Virus record (IMG/VR): IMGVR_UViG_3300042567_000999
Coordinates: 1-64,000 of that record
Source: a virus
Direction: 5' to 3' (one strand)
Length of the DNA stretch: 64,000 nucleotides
This document shows positions 34,611 through 42,976 of the stretch, in pieces. The first letter of the stretch is position 1. Every line of letters begins with the position of its first letter. A program made the translations under genes and the position numbers. The notes under the pieces are model-generated. The model was not told the origin of the DNA. It was given only the letters and a program-made list of their open reading frames with translations, and searched no databases.

Positions 34611-34626
34611 TTTTTACCTATAAATA
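34611..34626 (-). promoter_or_regulatory. Bipartite late-promoter-like motif, leftward
   Basis: The minus strand reads TATTTAT-AGG-TAAAAA, five bases before the ATG at 34605. It faces away from the matching motif for the gene on the other side. Confidence 0.5.
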
Positions 34627-34638
34627 CTCCAAACAAAG

Positions 34639-34654
34639 TATTTATCATAAAAAA
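34639..34654 (+). promoter_or_regulatory. Bipartite late-promoter-like motif, rightward
   Basis: TATTTAT-CA-TAAAAAA, two bases before the ATG at 34657. Together with the leftward motif it makes a compact divergent control region of about 50 bases. Confidence 0.5.
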
Positions 34655-34656
34655 GT

Positions 34657-37098
34657 ATGCCAACTCAAAATTTAAATACATATTATTATCCTAAATACAG
34701 AAGTTTATTAAATACGGGACAATATTTTGATTTAACATTGGTTGCGGATGAAAGGGATTATGATGAGGAAGTGGTCTTTTCAACGGACATTATTGCAGCA
34801 AATGACGGAACAAGATTACCAATACGTTTAGATTTAAACGATACTAACTCCTGTCCGCAACTTTCTATGTCTTTCGATGTTTTTTACACGGGGGCAACAC
34901 TTGTGTCAAAAAATTATTACAATCCAAATAATTTAGATTTATCTTGTTTATCGGCATTTACGGGAACTTGTGATATTGGGTTAACAGCGACGGATAATGG
35001 TTTATATACGGGATTGACTGGTGAAACATTATACTATACAATGGGTGTGAGAGACGATTATAAATTTCACCCACATTATTATGATAGAAGGATGAAATTA
35101 CACATGGTGACAGGTTATACGACACCACCTAATACTGTGTTTTCAGGTAGACCAAAAAATGCGATATATAATATAGTTTCTAAAAACCAACCAACAATAG
35201 GGTATTACCAAGAACTATATGGTGGATTTTATCAAGGATTTTATAAATTATTTGGTTATGATTACGAGGTTTTTCCTGAAAGATTAAACAAGGGTTGGAC
35301 TATGGAGACGGTTATCAAACCAAGAATAACCGATGAATTTTCAATTAGTGCTTCAACTGAAGAATATTTAAACACTCGTTATCCAAAAAATGCTGGAACT
35401 TTCTTTTATTTTGGAACAAGAGCTGAAAACAAATATTATCATTTTGCCGATGGTCATCCTGAAAGTAATAGTGGGTATACCAGAGTAACGTCAGGATTAA
35501 CAAGTTTAAGTAGTTGTACGTGTAATGAAACTGGATATACGAATGCAAATTGTGTAAGTCTTTATCCGTCAAGCGCAACAACGGCATATCACAATATTGG
35601 TTGTGGTTGTGGAGCTTGTACAGAACAATTACCAATACCACCTTTGGACCCCAAGTTTGATGTGTTATCAAATGCATTATCAATAAGGTTTAGTGGGTGT
35701 GCTGCGGACCCAAGATTATGTGTTAAAACAATTGTTATTACCGGAGATTGTGTCACAACAGGAAGTTGTTCGACGACAGGATTAACATTTCAAACAGGTT
35801 ATACTATAACTGAAGTTTGTAGTCCTCCGATATACGACGTATGTGATTACATATGTTCTGCGATTACAGAGGATAGATGGGTGATGGTTACCGCAGTATT
35901 TGAAAGGTACACAACGATAGAAGAATGTGATTTACTAAATTTAGGTGGATTAAATGACATTAGACAAGTCACATACCAATCAATATTAAATAACACCTCA
36001 TACAATCTAATAATGCCACCTGAAACACATTCGGGAGGAACTAAAGAAGATAAGGTTTATCGTGTGGTGTTTGATAGAAAATGGTTTGACGATGCTTGGT
36101 ATAGACTCGGTAGATTGAAAATTTATATAAATGGTTACTACTTCATGGTGATTGAAAACTTTGAGGAGATTATACCAAGAGAATTGAATTGTGAAAAAGA
36201 AAAACAACTTGGTGTGCCATTTAACATATCGTGGGGTGGTGGTTCTCAAGGTCTTCACGACCACTTAATATTCAAAGAGTGTTCCACTTGGGATTGGTCT
36301 GTTGGTAATATTGATACCGATTTAATTTATACCGCTTGTAGTGGAAACGTTATAACTCTCACAGGGTTGACAGGACAATCAGGAACAATTTATACTAAAT
36401 TTGATACAACACCGTATTTTACATCAGCATCAACCGCTAGTACGTTAACTTATACCGGAAACTACGTACCATTAGAAGGACCATACGGTCAAGACCCTGA
36501 GTTATTTCCAAATGAAATACTTTCAGCAACAACATATAGTGGTTTAACAACACAAATTTTAATGGAACAGAATTTTGGTGGAACCTTTATGGGTGGATTA
36601 TCACAATTTAGAATGTATACCGAAGCGTTTAATAGTTCACAGGTTCAACATAATTTTAGAATTTTAAAAGATAGATTTAATCTTTTTGATTTTTGGTGCC
36701 CAAATTGTTTAATACCTACACCACCAACTCCGACGCCAACTCCAACACCTACCGCAACTCCGACGCCAACTCCTACACCGACTCCTACACCAACACCAAC
36801 ACCGACTCCTACACCAACACCGACAGGTCAATTTTTAGCGGCGTTAGCAAGTTGTAGTAACCCAAGTCAACCAACACAATCTATGTTATTACCATTATCT
36901 TATCAACCTGTTACTTCAGGTGCGTTTTCGACTTGGTATACTTATGCGGTTAGAGACACATTAGGTAATTGTTGGACAATTACAGGAACATACTTTAATA
37001 CCCCATCAACACCAACTTTAACTTGGAATGGAAGTAACACATTAAATTTAATAAACAACTTTGGTTCTGGTACTTACTCAGGATGTACATCATGTTAA
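34657..37098 (+). CDS. Large fibre-like virion protein with Thr-Pro linker
   Basis: 813 residues, rich in Thr, Gly, Tyr and Cys (several C-x-C pairs), which is unusual for a cytoplasm-assembled protein. The middle, with ITEDRWVMVTAVFERYTT and LKIYINGYYFMVI, has the order of a concanavalin-like or LamG lectin sandwich. Residues ~687-723 are a nearly pure Thr-Pro linker. The last ~90 residues form a separate small beta domain ending in GTYSGCTSC. The linker presents the last domain away from the body, as in receptor-binding fibres. It starts a plus-strand unit behind a good promoter motif. Confidence 0.55.
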   Translation: MPTQNLNTYYYPKYRSLLNTGQYFDLTLVADERDYDEEVVFSTDIIAANDGTRLPIRLDLNDTNSCPQLSMSFDVFYTGATLVSKNYYNPNNLDLSCLSAFTGTCDIGLTATDNGLYTGLTGETLYYTMGVRDDYKFHPHYYDRRMKLHMVTGYTTPPNTVFSGRPKNAIYNIVSKNQPTIGYYQELYGGFYQGFYKLFGYDYEVFPERLNKGWTMETVIKPRITDEFSISASTEEYLNTRYPKNAGTFFYFGTRAENKYYHFADGHPESNSGYTRVTSGLTSLSSCTCNETGYTNANCVSLYPSSATTAYHNIGCGCGACTEQLPIPPLDPKFDVLSNALSIRFSGCAADPRLCVKTIVITGDCVTTGSCSTTGLTFQTGYTITEVCSPPIYDVCDYICSAITEDRWVMVTAVFERYTTIEECDLLNLGGLNDIRQVTYQSILNNTSYNLIMPPETHSGGTKEDKVYRVVFDRKWFDDAWYRLGRLKIYINGYYFMVIENFEEIIPRELNCEKEKQLGVPFNISWGGGSQGLHDHLIFKECSTWDWSVGNIDTDLIYTACSGNVITLTGLTGQSGTIYTKFDTTPYFTSASTASTLTYTGNYVPLEGPYGQDPELFPNEILSATTYSGLTTQILMEQNFGGTFMGGLSQFRMYTEAFNSSQVQHNFRILKDRFNLFDFWCPNCLIPTPPTPTPTPTPTATPTPTPTPTPTPTPTPTPTPTPTGQFLAALASCSNPSQPTQSMLLPLSYQPVTSGAFSTWYTYAVRDTLGNCWTITGTYFNTPSTPTLTWNGSNTLNLINNFGSGTYSGCTSC
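36715..36825 (+). repeat. Thr-Pro-coding hexanucleotide repeat
   Basis: About 37 codons of ACN-CCN alternate to give a Thr-Pro linker with one Ala interruption. The six-base units would expand or contract in frame by slippage, so linker length may vary among phages. Confidence 0.9.
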
Positions 37099-37108
37099 AA
37101 TTAAAAAA

Positions 37109-37462
37109 ATGGAATTTTTTATAAAACAAAATACAACTTTACCGATAGTCAAAATGGATGTAGTTTTTGACGGTAGAACTAATGCGGGTGAAGAATTTTA
37201 CTCAATAATGGATAATGCGACTTTAAGATTTTCTATGATTAATGAAGATAATGGAATTCCAAAAGTTAGTATGAAACAAGCATATATTGTTGCAAAAGAT
37301 AAAAGAAATCCTGACGCACCATGGGAATACTACATTTACTATAAGTGGGGAGCAAAAGACACAAACAAGAAAGGTAGATTTTTAGGTCAGTTTTTAGTTG
37401 TATTAGAAAGTGGAGAATTAATTTCACCGATTAGAGAAAATCTTTACATCAATATTATTTGA
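37109..37462 (+). CDS. Hypothetical small structural-type protein
   Basis: 117 residues from the ATG at 37109 (MEFFIKQN), ten bases after the fibre gene; an upstream ATG would overlap the fibre gene and gives no conserved sequence. TTLPIVKMDVVFDG at the start and YYIYYKWGAKDTNKKGRFLG later suggest a beta sandwich. It resembles small receptor-binding or baseplate accessory domains (BppU-like), but this is weak. It probably travels with the fibre gene. Confidence 0.5.
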   Translation: MEFFIKQNTTLPIVKMDVVFDGRTNAGEEFYSIMDNATLRFSMINEDNGIPKVSMKQAYIVAKDKRNPDAPWEYYIYYKWGAKDTNKKGRFLGQFLVVLESGELISPIRENLYINII

Positions 37463-37483
37463 CATTAACACAACTCATTTTTA

Positions 37484-37520
37484 TATTTATTGAAAAAGGG
37501 AAACCACGACTTAGTTCGTG
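37484..37520 (+). promoter_or_regulatory. Candidate promoter and leader hairpin of the DNA polymerase gene
   Basis: TATTTAT at 37484-37490 is followed by an A-rich stretch. Then CACGA (37505-37509) and TCGTG (37516-37520) form a five-base-pair hairpin with a six-base loop, about 33 bases before the ATG. T4 DNA polymerase represses its own translation by binding a small leader hairpin; whether this one does so is unknown. Confidence 0.35.
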
Positions 37521-37553
37521 AGAACAATAACCCAAAACTAAAAAATATAAAAT

Positions 37554-40382
37554 ATGGTTCCACAAGAAGAAATTGAACGCTTCCTATTAGGCGAAGACGA
37601 CGAAAAATATATCGTATCACTCGAATACGATTACAAATCCTCAAAGATTTATAAAGTAATACAAGACCCTATTAAGGGTAAAATGTTACGTCCCGACACA
37701 TTTATTCCATTTGCTTGGGTTGGTGACTTGAAAGGTAAAAACTTTTACAAGAACGATAAACACGCACAAAAACGTGCGATGAGTGAAAATGGTATTATCA
37801 TAGAAAGGCTTGATACTCACGGTGATGAACGTTTAGAGAACGGATTGAAGTATTTGGTTAAAACAACAAAATCGTATTCCAATCTTGTAAACTTTTTTAA
37901 GGGGGGTGGTTTAGACCCGTGGGGTAGAGACAACACAGACTCAATTCAGATATTATCGCCAGTTGAGCAATACTTAATTCAAAAAAGTAAAAGACTTTTC
38001 AAAGGTTTTGATGAGTATGATGAAATCCACAGGTTTGTATTCGATATCGAGACCACAGGTCTTGACCCCAAAACAAGTAAGATATTCTTGATAGGGATGA
38101 AAGACAATCGTGGTTTTCTAAAATTATTATCAGCACAAAATGAAGATGAAGAAAGACAAATGATTGTCGACTTCTTTAAGACTATTGATGAGTTAAAACC
38201 ATCTTTGATTGGGGGTTACAACTCAGCATTCTTTGACTTCCCGTTTATTTTGAAAAGAGCGGAAATATTAAATTTAAACATTAAAAAAATATCAAAGACC
38301 TTACATCCTGATTACACATTGAAACAAAAAGATGGTATCCTAAAGTTAGCAAACGAAATGGAACCATACGTTCAGACTCAGATGTGGGGGTATAACATTG
38401 TGGATATTGCTCACGCAGTTCGTAGAGCACAAGCGATTAACTCAGACATTAAGAGTTGGTCTTTGAAGTATATTACCAAATTTATTGAAGCGGAAAAACC
38501 AAATCGCGTTTATGTTGAAGGGGATAAGATTGGTAAAATCTATTTTGATAATCTTGAATATTGGATGAACAAAGAAAACGGAGCTTACAAAAAAGTTGGG
38601 TTTGATTCAAAAATAGATGAGGTCTGTAAAAGAAGAGATGATGTTTATAAACTAGTTACGGGTTCAAAAATTATTGAGGACTACTTGGACGATGACCTTT
38701 ATGAAACGATGATAGTTGATGAGCAGTTTAATCAAGCAAACTTCTTGTTGTCTAAACTTGTACCAACAACGTATGAGAGACTTTCAACTATGGGGACCGC
38801 AACATTATGGAAAATGATTATGTCCTCATGGTCATATAAACATAACTTGGCATTACCAAGAAAATTAGAAAAAAGAAAGTTTACAGGAGGACTTTCTCGT
38901 TTGGTTCAGGTTGGGTTCTCTAAGAACGTATTGAAACTTGACTACTCTTCACTATACCCATCTATTCAGTTGGTTCACGACGTATTCCCTAAATGTGACG
39001 TAACAGGAGCGATGAAAAGTATGTTAAAGTATTTCCGTGATACTCGTATTAAATATAAGAACTTAGCAAGTGAATATAAGTCTATTGACCCTAAACTTGC
39101 AATTTCTTATGACCGTAAACAATTACCAATTAAAATCTTTATCAACGCATTCTTTGGTTCATTATCAGCTCCACAAGTATTTCCATGGGGTGATATCGAT
39201 ATGGGTGAACAGATTACTTGTACGGGTAGACAATATTTAAGACAGATGATTATGTTCTTTATGAAAAGAGGTTATGTTCCACTTGTAATGGACACGGATG
39301 GTGTAAACTTTGAAACCCCAGAAGATAGAGAAGAATATAAGTATATTGGAAAGGGATTGAATGGATTGGTTAAAGAAGGTAAGGAATATATTGGAGCAGA
39401 AGCGGATGTTGCCGAATATAATGATTTATTTTTAAGAGGTGAAATGGGATTAGATATTGATGGGGTTTGGCCTTCAACAATTAATGTGGCTCGTAAAAAC
39501 TATGCTCTTCTTACAGATAAGGGTAAAGTAAAACTAACAGGTAATAGTATTAAATCTAAAAAACTTCAAACCTATGTTGCTGAATTTTTGGATAAAGGAC
39601 TTCGAATGTTATTAGATGGTAAGGGTGGTGAGTTCTTGGATTTCTACTATGAGTATGTTGACAAACTTTATAACCGACAAATCCCTTTGGCTAAAATCGC
39701 AAACAAAGCTCGTGTTAAACAATCAATAGATGACTACAAAGTTCACATTACTAAAACCACAATAGCTGGTAATATGATGTCCCGTCAAGCACATATGGAA
39801 CTTTTAATTAAAGAAGGTAAAAATCCCGGTCTTGGTGACACAATCTTTTATGTTAATAATGGTGAAAAAAAATCACATGGTGACGTTCAAAAGAAAAAAG
39901 ATGAATTAGTTTTAAATTGTTATATGATTGACGAACGTGATATTGAAATGAATCCAGACTTATTGGGTGAGTATAATGTTCCAAGATATATTGCAGCATT
40001 TAACAAAAGAATCGAACCATTACTTGTTGTTTATAGACCTGAAATCAGAAAAGACATTTTAATCGAAGACCCAAAAGATAGACCTATCTTCACTAAGACT
40101 CAAACTGAATTAGTACGTGGGTATCCTATGAAAGAGGTTCACCAAGACACATTAGAAGAAGTATTAACGTTATCTGATACAGAATTAACGTTTTGGAAGA
40201 ATGTGGGCATTGACCCTTACTATATGTATTTGGATGGAACGGTAGATTTAGTAGATACCAAATGGGTTGAAAATAACAGAGTTTTAATGGAGAAATATGT
40301 TCAACAACAAAAGAAAGTAGACGCTGATGAGTATTATGAATTTGATGTTGATGGTGATTTAATGGCTCTTAGTTTCGACTAA
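37554..40382 (+). CDS. gp43: DNA polymerase, family B (T4 gp43-like)
   Basis: 942 residues. FVFDIETTGLDP (~161-172) is Exo I, GYNSAFFDFPF Exo II, and YLDDDLYETM a possible Exo III, so proofreading looks intact. LDYSSLYPSIQ (~462-472) is palm motif A, DRKQLPIKIFINAFFGSL (~520-537) motif B with the lysine, and VMDTDGVNF (~578-586) motif C. In most family-B polymerases motif C is DTDS; Gly replaces Ser here. The protein is slightly longer than T4 gp43 (898). It replicates the phage genome. It lies between a fibre unit and minus-strand structural genes, and its last four bases overlap the convergent gene. Confidence 0.95.
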   Translation: MVPQEEIERFLLGEDDEKYIVSLEYDYKSSKIYKVIQDPIKGKMLRPDTFIPFAWVGDLKGKNFYKNDKHAQKRAMSENGIIIERLDTHGDERLENGLKYLVKTTKSYSNLVNFFKGGGLDPWGRDNTDSIQILSPVEQYLIQKSKRLFKGFDEYDEIHRFVFDIETTGLDPKTSKIFLIGMKDNRGFLKLLSAQNEDEERQMIVDFFKTIDELKPSLIGGYNSAFFDFPFILKRAEILNLNIKKISKTLHPDYTLKQKDGILKLANEMEPYVQTQMWGYNIVDIAHAVRRAQAINSDIKSWSLKYITKFIEAEKPNRVYVEGDKIGKIYFDNLEYWMNKENGAYKKVGFDSKIDEVCKRRDDVYKLVTGSKIIEDYLDDDLYETMIVDEQFNQANFLLSKLVPTTYERLSTMGTATLWKMIMSSWSYKHNLALPRKLEKRKFTGGLSRLVQVGFSKNVLKLDYSSLYPSIQLVHDVFPKCDVTGAMKSMLKYFRDTRIKYKNLASEYKSIDPKLAISYDRKQLPIKIFINAFFGSLSAPQVFPWGDIDMGEQITCTGRQYLRQMIMFFMKRGYVPLVMDTDGVNFETPEDREEYKYIGKGLNGLVKEGKEYIGAEADVAEYNDLFLRGEMGLDIDGVWPSTINVARKNYALLTDKGKVKLTGNSIKSKKLQTYVAEFLDKGLRMLLDGKGGEFLDFYYEYVDKLYNRQIPLAKIANKARVKQSIDDYKVHITKTTIAGNMMSRQAHMELLIKEGKNPGLGDTIFYVNNGEKKSHGDVQKKKDELVLNCYMIDERDIEMNPDLLGEYNVPRYIAAFNKRIEPLLVVYRPEIRKDILIEDPKDRPIFTKTQTELVRGYPMKEVHQDTLEEVLTLSDTELTFWKNVGIDPYYMYLDGTVDLVDTKWVENNRVLMEKYVQQQKKVDADEYYEFDVDGDLMALSFD

Positions 40383-40711
40383 GAGTCCTTCAATCCGTCA
40401 GATGAAAGAATATACCAAAAGTCACCTATTTTTCTGTATTCAACACAAGCACCTTTATCTAACTCAATAACGTCAAATTCTTCATCAATTAAAGAATCGG
40501 CACTAACGTTTACAACTGTAAGTGCCTTTATAACTATATGGTCTGTTGTTTTAGAATCTAAAAATAATTCACAAGAATCAACGTCTTTTATAACAATTGC
40601 AGATTCTCCGTTTGTTGAATAAGTTTTATTAGTTACTACCGCAACATCTGAAGTCACAATTTCATGACCATTAATTATTCTTTTTGATGGAATTGACCTA
40701 AATACTGACAT
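40379..40711 (-). CDS. Hypothetical small beta-rich protein
   Basis: 110 residues, beta-rich, with repeating V-V/I-I patterns and no cysteine cluster (one or two isolated Cys). The end IGDFWYILSSDG resembles the edge of fibre head domains or the small tail proteins that carry YWYI/L-type strands. It stands five bases downstream of the gp13-like neck gene, so a head-tail role is possible. No family recognised. Confidence 0.5.
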   Translation of the reverse strand: MSVFRSIPSKRIINGHEIVTSDVAVVTNKTYSTNGESAIVIKDVDSCELFLDSKTTDHIVIKALTVVNVSADSLIDEEFDVIELDKGACVEYRKIGDFWYILSSDGLKDS

Positions 40712-40716
40712 AAAAA

Positions 40717-41838
40717 TTAAATTACTGTGTATGGGCTTTGGAAAGCTCTTAACTTTAATAATTTGTTTAAGTTCTCCGCTTGTAAAGCCTTTTGTTCCAT
40801 CATTTTTTCCGGACGTAATCTTTCGAGTCTTGTTTTAAGTTCTTCCCACAACATAGCCTTTTCATCTTTCGCTTCTGTAGCCAAAGACGTATAATCCATA
40901 GTTAATTCAGAGTCAGGTGTTTTAAGATTACCACTGAACTTACCTCTAACTCTACCTAAAGTTTCTTTACAATATGCGGTAAACCATCTCCTAACCCACG
41001 TTTGTGCAGGTGGATTAAGTTTATCCCATCTCATTTTATCTAATGGGACATCAGATGGGAGTCTTACTACGTCTGGATTTTTTGCTAAACAATCTTCTCT
41101 ATCAAACGTATCATAATACCAATACCAAACTCTATTACGATTTCTTCTCATATTACCAAAATCAAATTTACCTCCAGGAACATTCATTAAGTGAATCGCC
41201 TTTTTTCCTTCAGGTAACGCTGTAATTCTATATGTTAAATCACCTGTAATAATTCTTCTTTTAATACTGATGTCTGACATCCTTAATAAGATATCAAATG
41301 CTGGAGTAATGAAATAGTTACCCGTAGTCCCGAGTTGTGAAAACCCAGCACCACCACCTAAACCAATACCACCCATACCCCCAAATCCACCCATAAATGG
41401 GTCAAAGTATGCCGCATCTAATTCTGAACGAGCAAACCAAAGAAGTTCATTTATTTCTCTACCTGCAGGTATTTCATAAATTTGTTGGTTATCAATTAAT
41501 TCAATATAATCTTTCTTTAAAACCCAATCACCACCAGCTTGTAAACCCACGATTTTTGAATACGCATATGTGTATTGAGTTTCCCAATCCATACTACGAG
41601 TGGATAATGCTCTTGTAATTGATTGTTCATCAAGGTTTAATCCATAAACAGAAGACCACTGAGATTCTATTAACCAATCTTGGACGTGCTGTTCATAATC
41701 TTCGATTGAAAGTTCTAATAAAGAATCCATCATTTCGTCCTCTAACTCTACAGAACGTAATGGTGCCCCTAAAAGATTTCGTATTCTTTTATAAAGTTTA
41801 CTTCTGTCGGGCTCATTTATGATTACAACGTTTGACAT
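40717..41838 (-). CDS. gp13: Neck protein, T4 gp13-like
   Basis: 373 residues. The C-terminal half has the stretch WVRRWFTAYCKETLGRVRGK followed by NLKTPDSELTMDY and LWEELKTRLERLRP, which I associate with the gp13 family of T4-like phages. Residues ~145-168 are a Gly/Met-rich loop (FDPFMGGFGGMGGIGLGGG) that looks like an insertion. It probably forms the neck ring between portal and tail. The gp15-like gene lies across the helicase on the other strand. A full promoter motif is just upstream. Confidence 0.6.
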   Translation of the reverse strand: MSNVVIINEPDRSKLYKRIRNLLGAPLRSVELEDEMMDSLLELSIEDYEQHVQDWLIESQWSSVYGLNLDEQSITRALSTRSMDWETQYTYAYSKIVGLQAGGDWVLKKDYIELIDNQQIYEIPAGREINELLWFARSELDAAYFDPFMGGFGGMGGIGLGGGAGFSQLGTTGNYFITPAFDILLRMSDISIKRRIITGDLTYRITALPEGKKAIHLMNVPGGKFDFGNMRRNRNRVWYWYYDTFDREDCLAKNPDVVRLPSDVPLDKMRWDKLNPPAQTWVRRWFTAYCKETLGRVRGKFSGNLKTPDSELTMDYTSLATEAKDEKAMLWEELKTRLERLRPEKMMEQKALQAENLNKLLKLRAFQSPYTVI

Positions 41839-41841
41839 AGA

Positions 41842-41857
41842 TTTTTTAATATAAATA
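41842..41857 (-). promoter_or_regulatory. Bipartite late-promoter-like motif for the gp13-like gene
   Basis: The minus strand reads TATTTAT-AT-TAAAAAA, three bases before the ATG at 41838. Confidence 0.5.
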
Positions 41858-41875
41858 TCTTATAAATTATTTATG

Positions 41876-42964
41876 TTACGATTTTCTAATTTTTAACTGA
41901 GTAGTGTATAGGTCATTTACAAACCCCCAATTCACAACTTTCCAAAAATTTGAAATGTATTCATCTCTTTTATTTTTGTATTTTAAGTAATACGCATGTT
42001 CCCATAAGTCTAAACCTAATAATGGGTATCCATTTTCTTTTTCGGTATTCATTAAGGGATTGTCTTGGTTGGATGTTGTAACAATTTTTAATCTATTATT
42101 TTTTGTTAAAATTAACCAAGCCCATCCTGAACCAAATTTAGTTTTTGCTTCTTCACTAAATTGTTCTTTGAATTTTTCAAATGAACCAAAATCTTTTTCT
42201 ATTTTAGAAAGTATTGGGCCAGATATTTCTTGTTTTTTTGGAGATAACATTTTCCAAAACAAAGCGTGGTTAAACGCACCACCACCATTATTTTTAACTA
42301 CCTTATTAAATTTAGAAATCTTTTCTATAATTTCCTCAAGGTCTAAATCCTTACCTTTAACTTTTTCTAATTCAACATTAAGTTTTTCAACATATCCTTT
42401 GTAGTGTTTGTTGTAGTGGGTTTTCATCGTTTCACTGTCAATAAATCTTTCTAACTCATCATAATTGTAAGGTAGTTTATCGATACTTATTTTTTTTATT
42501 TCACTAATTAACGTTTCTTTGGAATTAAACTCAACCTCCAACAAAGATTCAATCTCATTAATTTTTTTTGAAAAAGGTTTGTATATTGATTTTTCTTTTG
42601 ATTTATTATTTTTCTCAAACTTTTTCATTTCTTGTGATGCTTGTGCACTTGCTTCATCTTCATTTTTTCCACCGATATCTTTTCCTTTTTTTCTTTTCAA
42701 AATAGTTCTTTGGTGTTCATGTGACCATTCATGCGCCAATGTTCTTAAAACATCTCGATTCAATCTACCTTTAACTAAAATTTTAAGTTTGTTTTTGTTG
42801 GTTCTTGAACCAGTTGTCATTTCGCCAGTTCTTTTATTTTGAAATAGAATATCAATATCATCCTTTAATGGATAATTTTTTTTTAGTTGAGTTATAAAAT
42901 CGTCAATTAATACTTTATCACCCTTTGTAGGTTCAACTCCAATATATTCAATATTCACTTCCAT
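41876..42964 (-). CDS. Fusion: HExxH metalloprotease-like domain plus Mn-type superoxide dismutase
   Basis: 362 residues. Residues ~1-115 have a zincin-like domain: LRTLAHEWSHEHQ gives His78-Glu79-x-x-His82, followed by GKDIGGKNEDEASAQAS, where an acidic residue could be the third ligand. A helical linker runs to ~160. From 164 a superoxide dismutase begins with LPYNYDELERFID. Ligands align as His183 (in KTHYNKHYKGYV), His233 (NGGGAFNHALFW), Asp319 and His323 (LGLDLWEHAYYL). The GGG before the second histidine and Gln300 in SNQDNPLM point to Mn rather than Fe. All four ligands are kept. It overlaps no gene, but a promoter-like motif lies directly upstream. Confidence 0.85.
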   Translation of the reverse strand: MEVNIEYIGVEPTKGDKVLIDDFITQLKKNYPLKDDIDILFQNKRTGEMTTGSRTNKNKLKILVKGRLNRDVLRTLAHEWSHEHQRTILKRKKGKDIGGKNEDEASAQASQEMKKFEKNNKSKEKSIYKPFSKKINEIESLLEVEFNSKETLISEIKKISIDKLPYNYDELERFIDSETMKTHYNKHYKGYVEKLNVELEKVKGKDLDLEEIIEKISKFNKVVKNNGGGAFNHALFWKMLSPKKQEISGPILSKIEKDFGSFEKFKEQFSEEAKTKFGSGWAWLILTKNNRLKIVTTSNQDNPLMNTEKENGYPLLGLDLWEHAYYLKYKNKRDEYISNFWKVVNWGFVNDLYTTQLKIRKS

Positions 42965-42965
42965 G

Positions 42966-42976
42966 ATAAATAAATA
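42966..42976 (-). promoter_or_regulatory. TATTTATTTAT motif before the SOD fusion
   Basis: The minus strand reads ATATTTATTTATCATG; the ATG is the start at 42964. Two overlapping TATTTAT copies lie in the 12 bases between the helicase stop and this start. Confidence 0.35.

Noticed and set aside
34619-34627. TATAAATAC as a classic T4 late promoter in T4 orientation
   Set aside because: It could drive the rightward gene, but elsewhere (5138, 41850, 51002) the T4 orientation points at no start, while the reversed reading always precedes a gene.
35345-35683. Minus-strand open frame inside the fibre gene
   Set aside because: It lies opposite a clearly coding frame, is His/Leu-rich as expected from the complement of this gene, and has no neighbours on its strand.
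36715-36825. CRISPR-like array
   Set aside because: The short repeats are continuous codons for Thr-Pro with no spacers.
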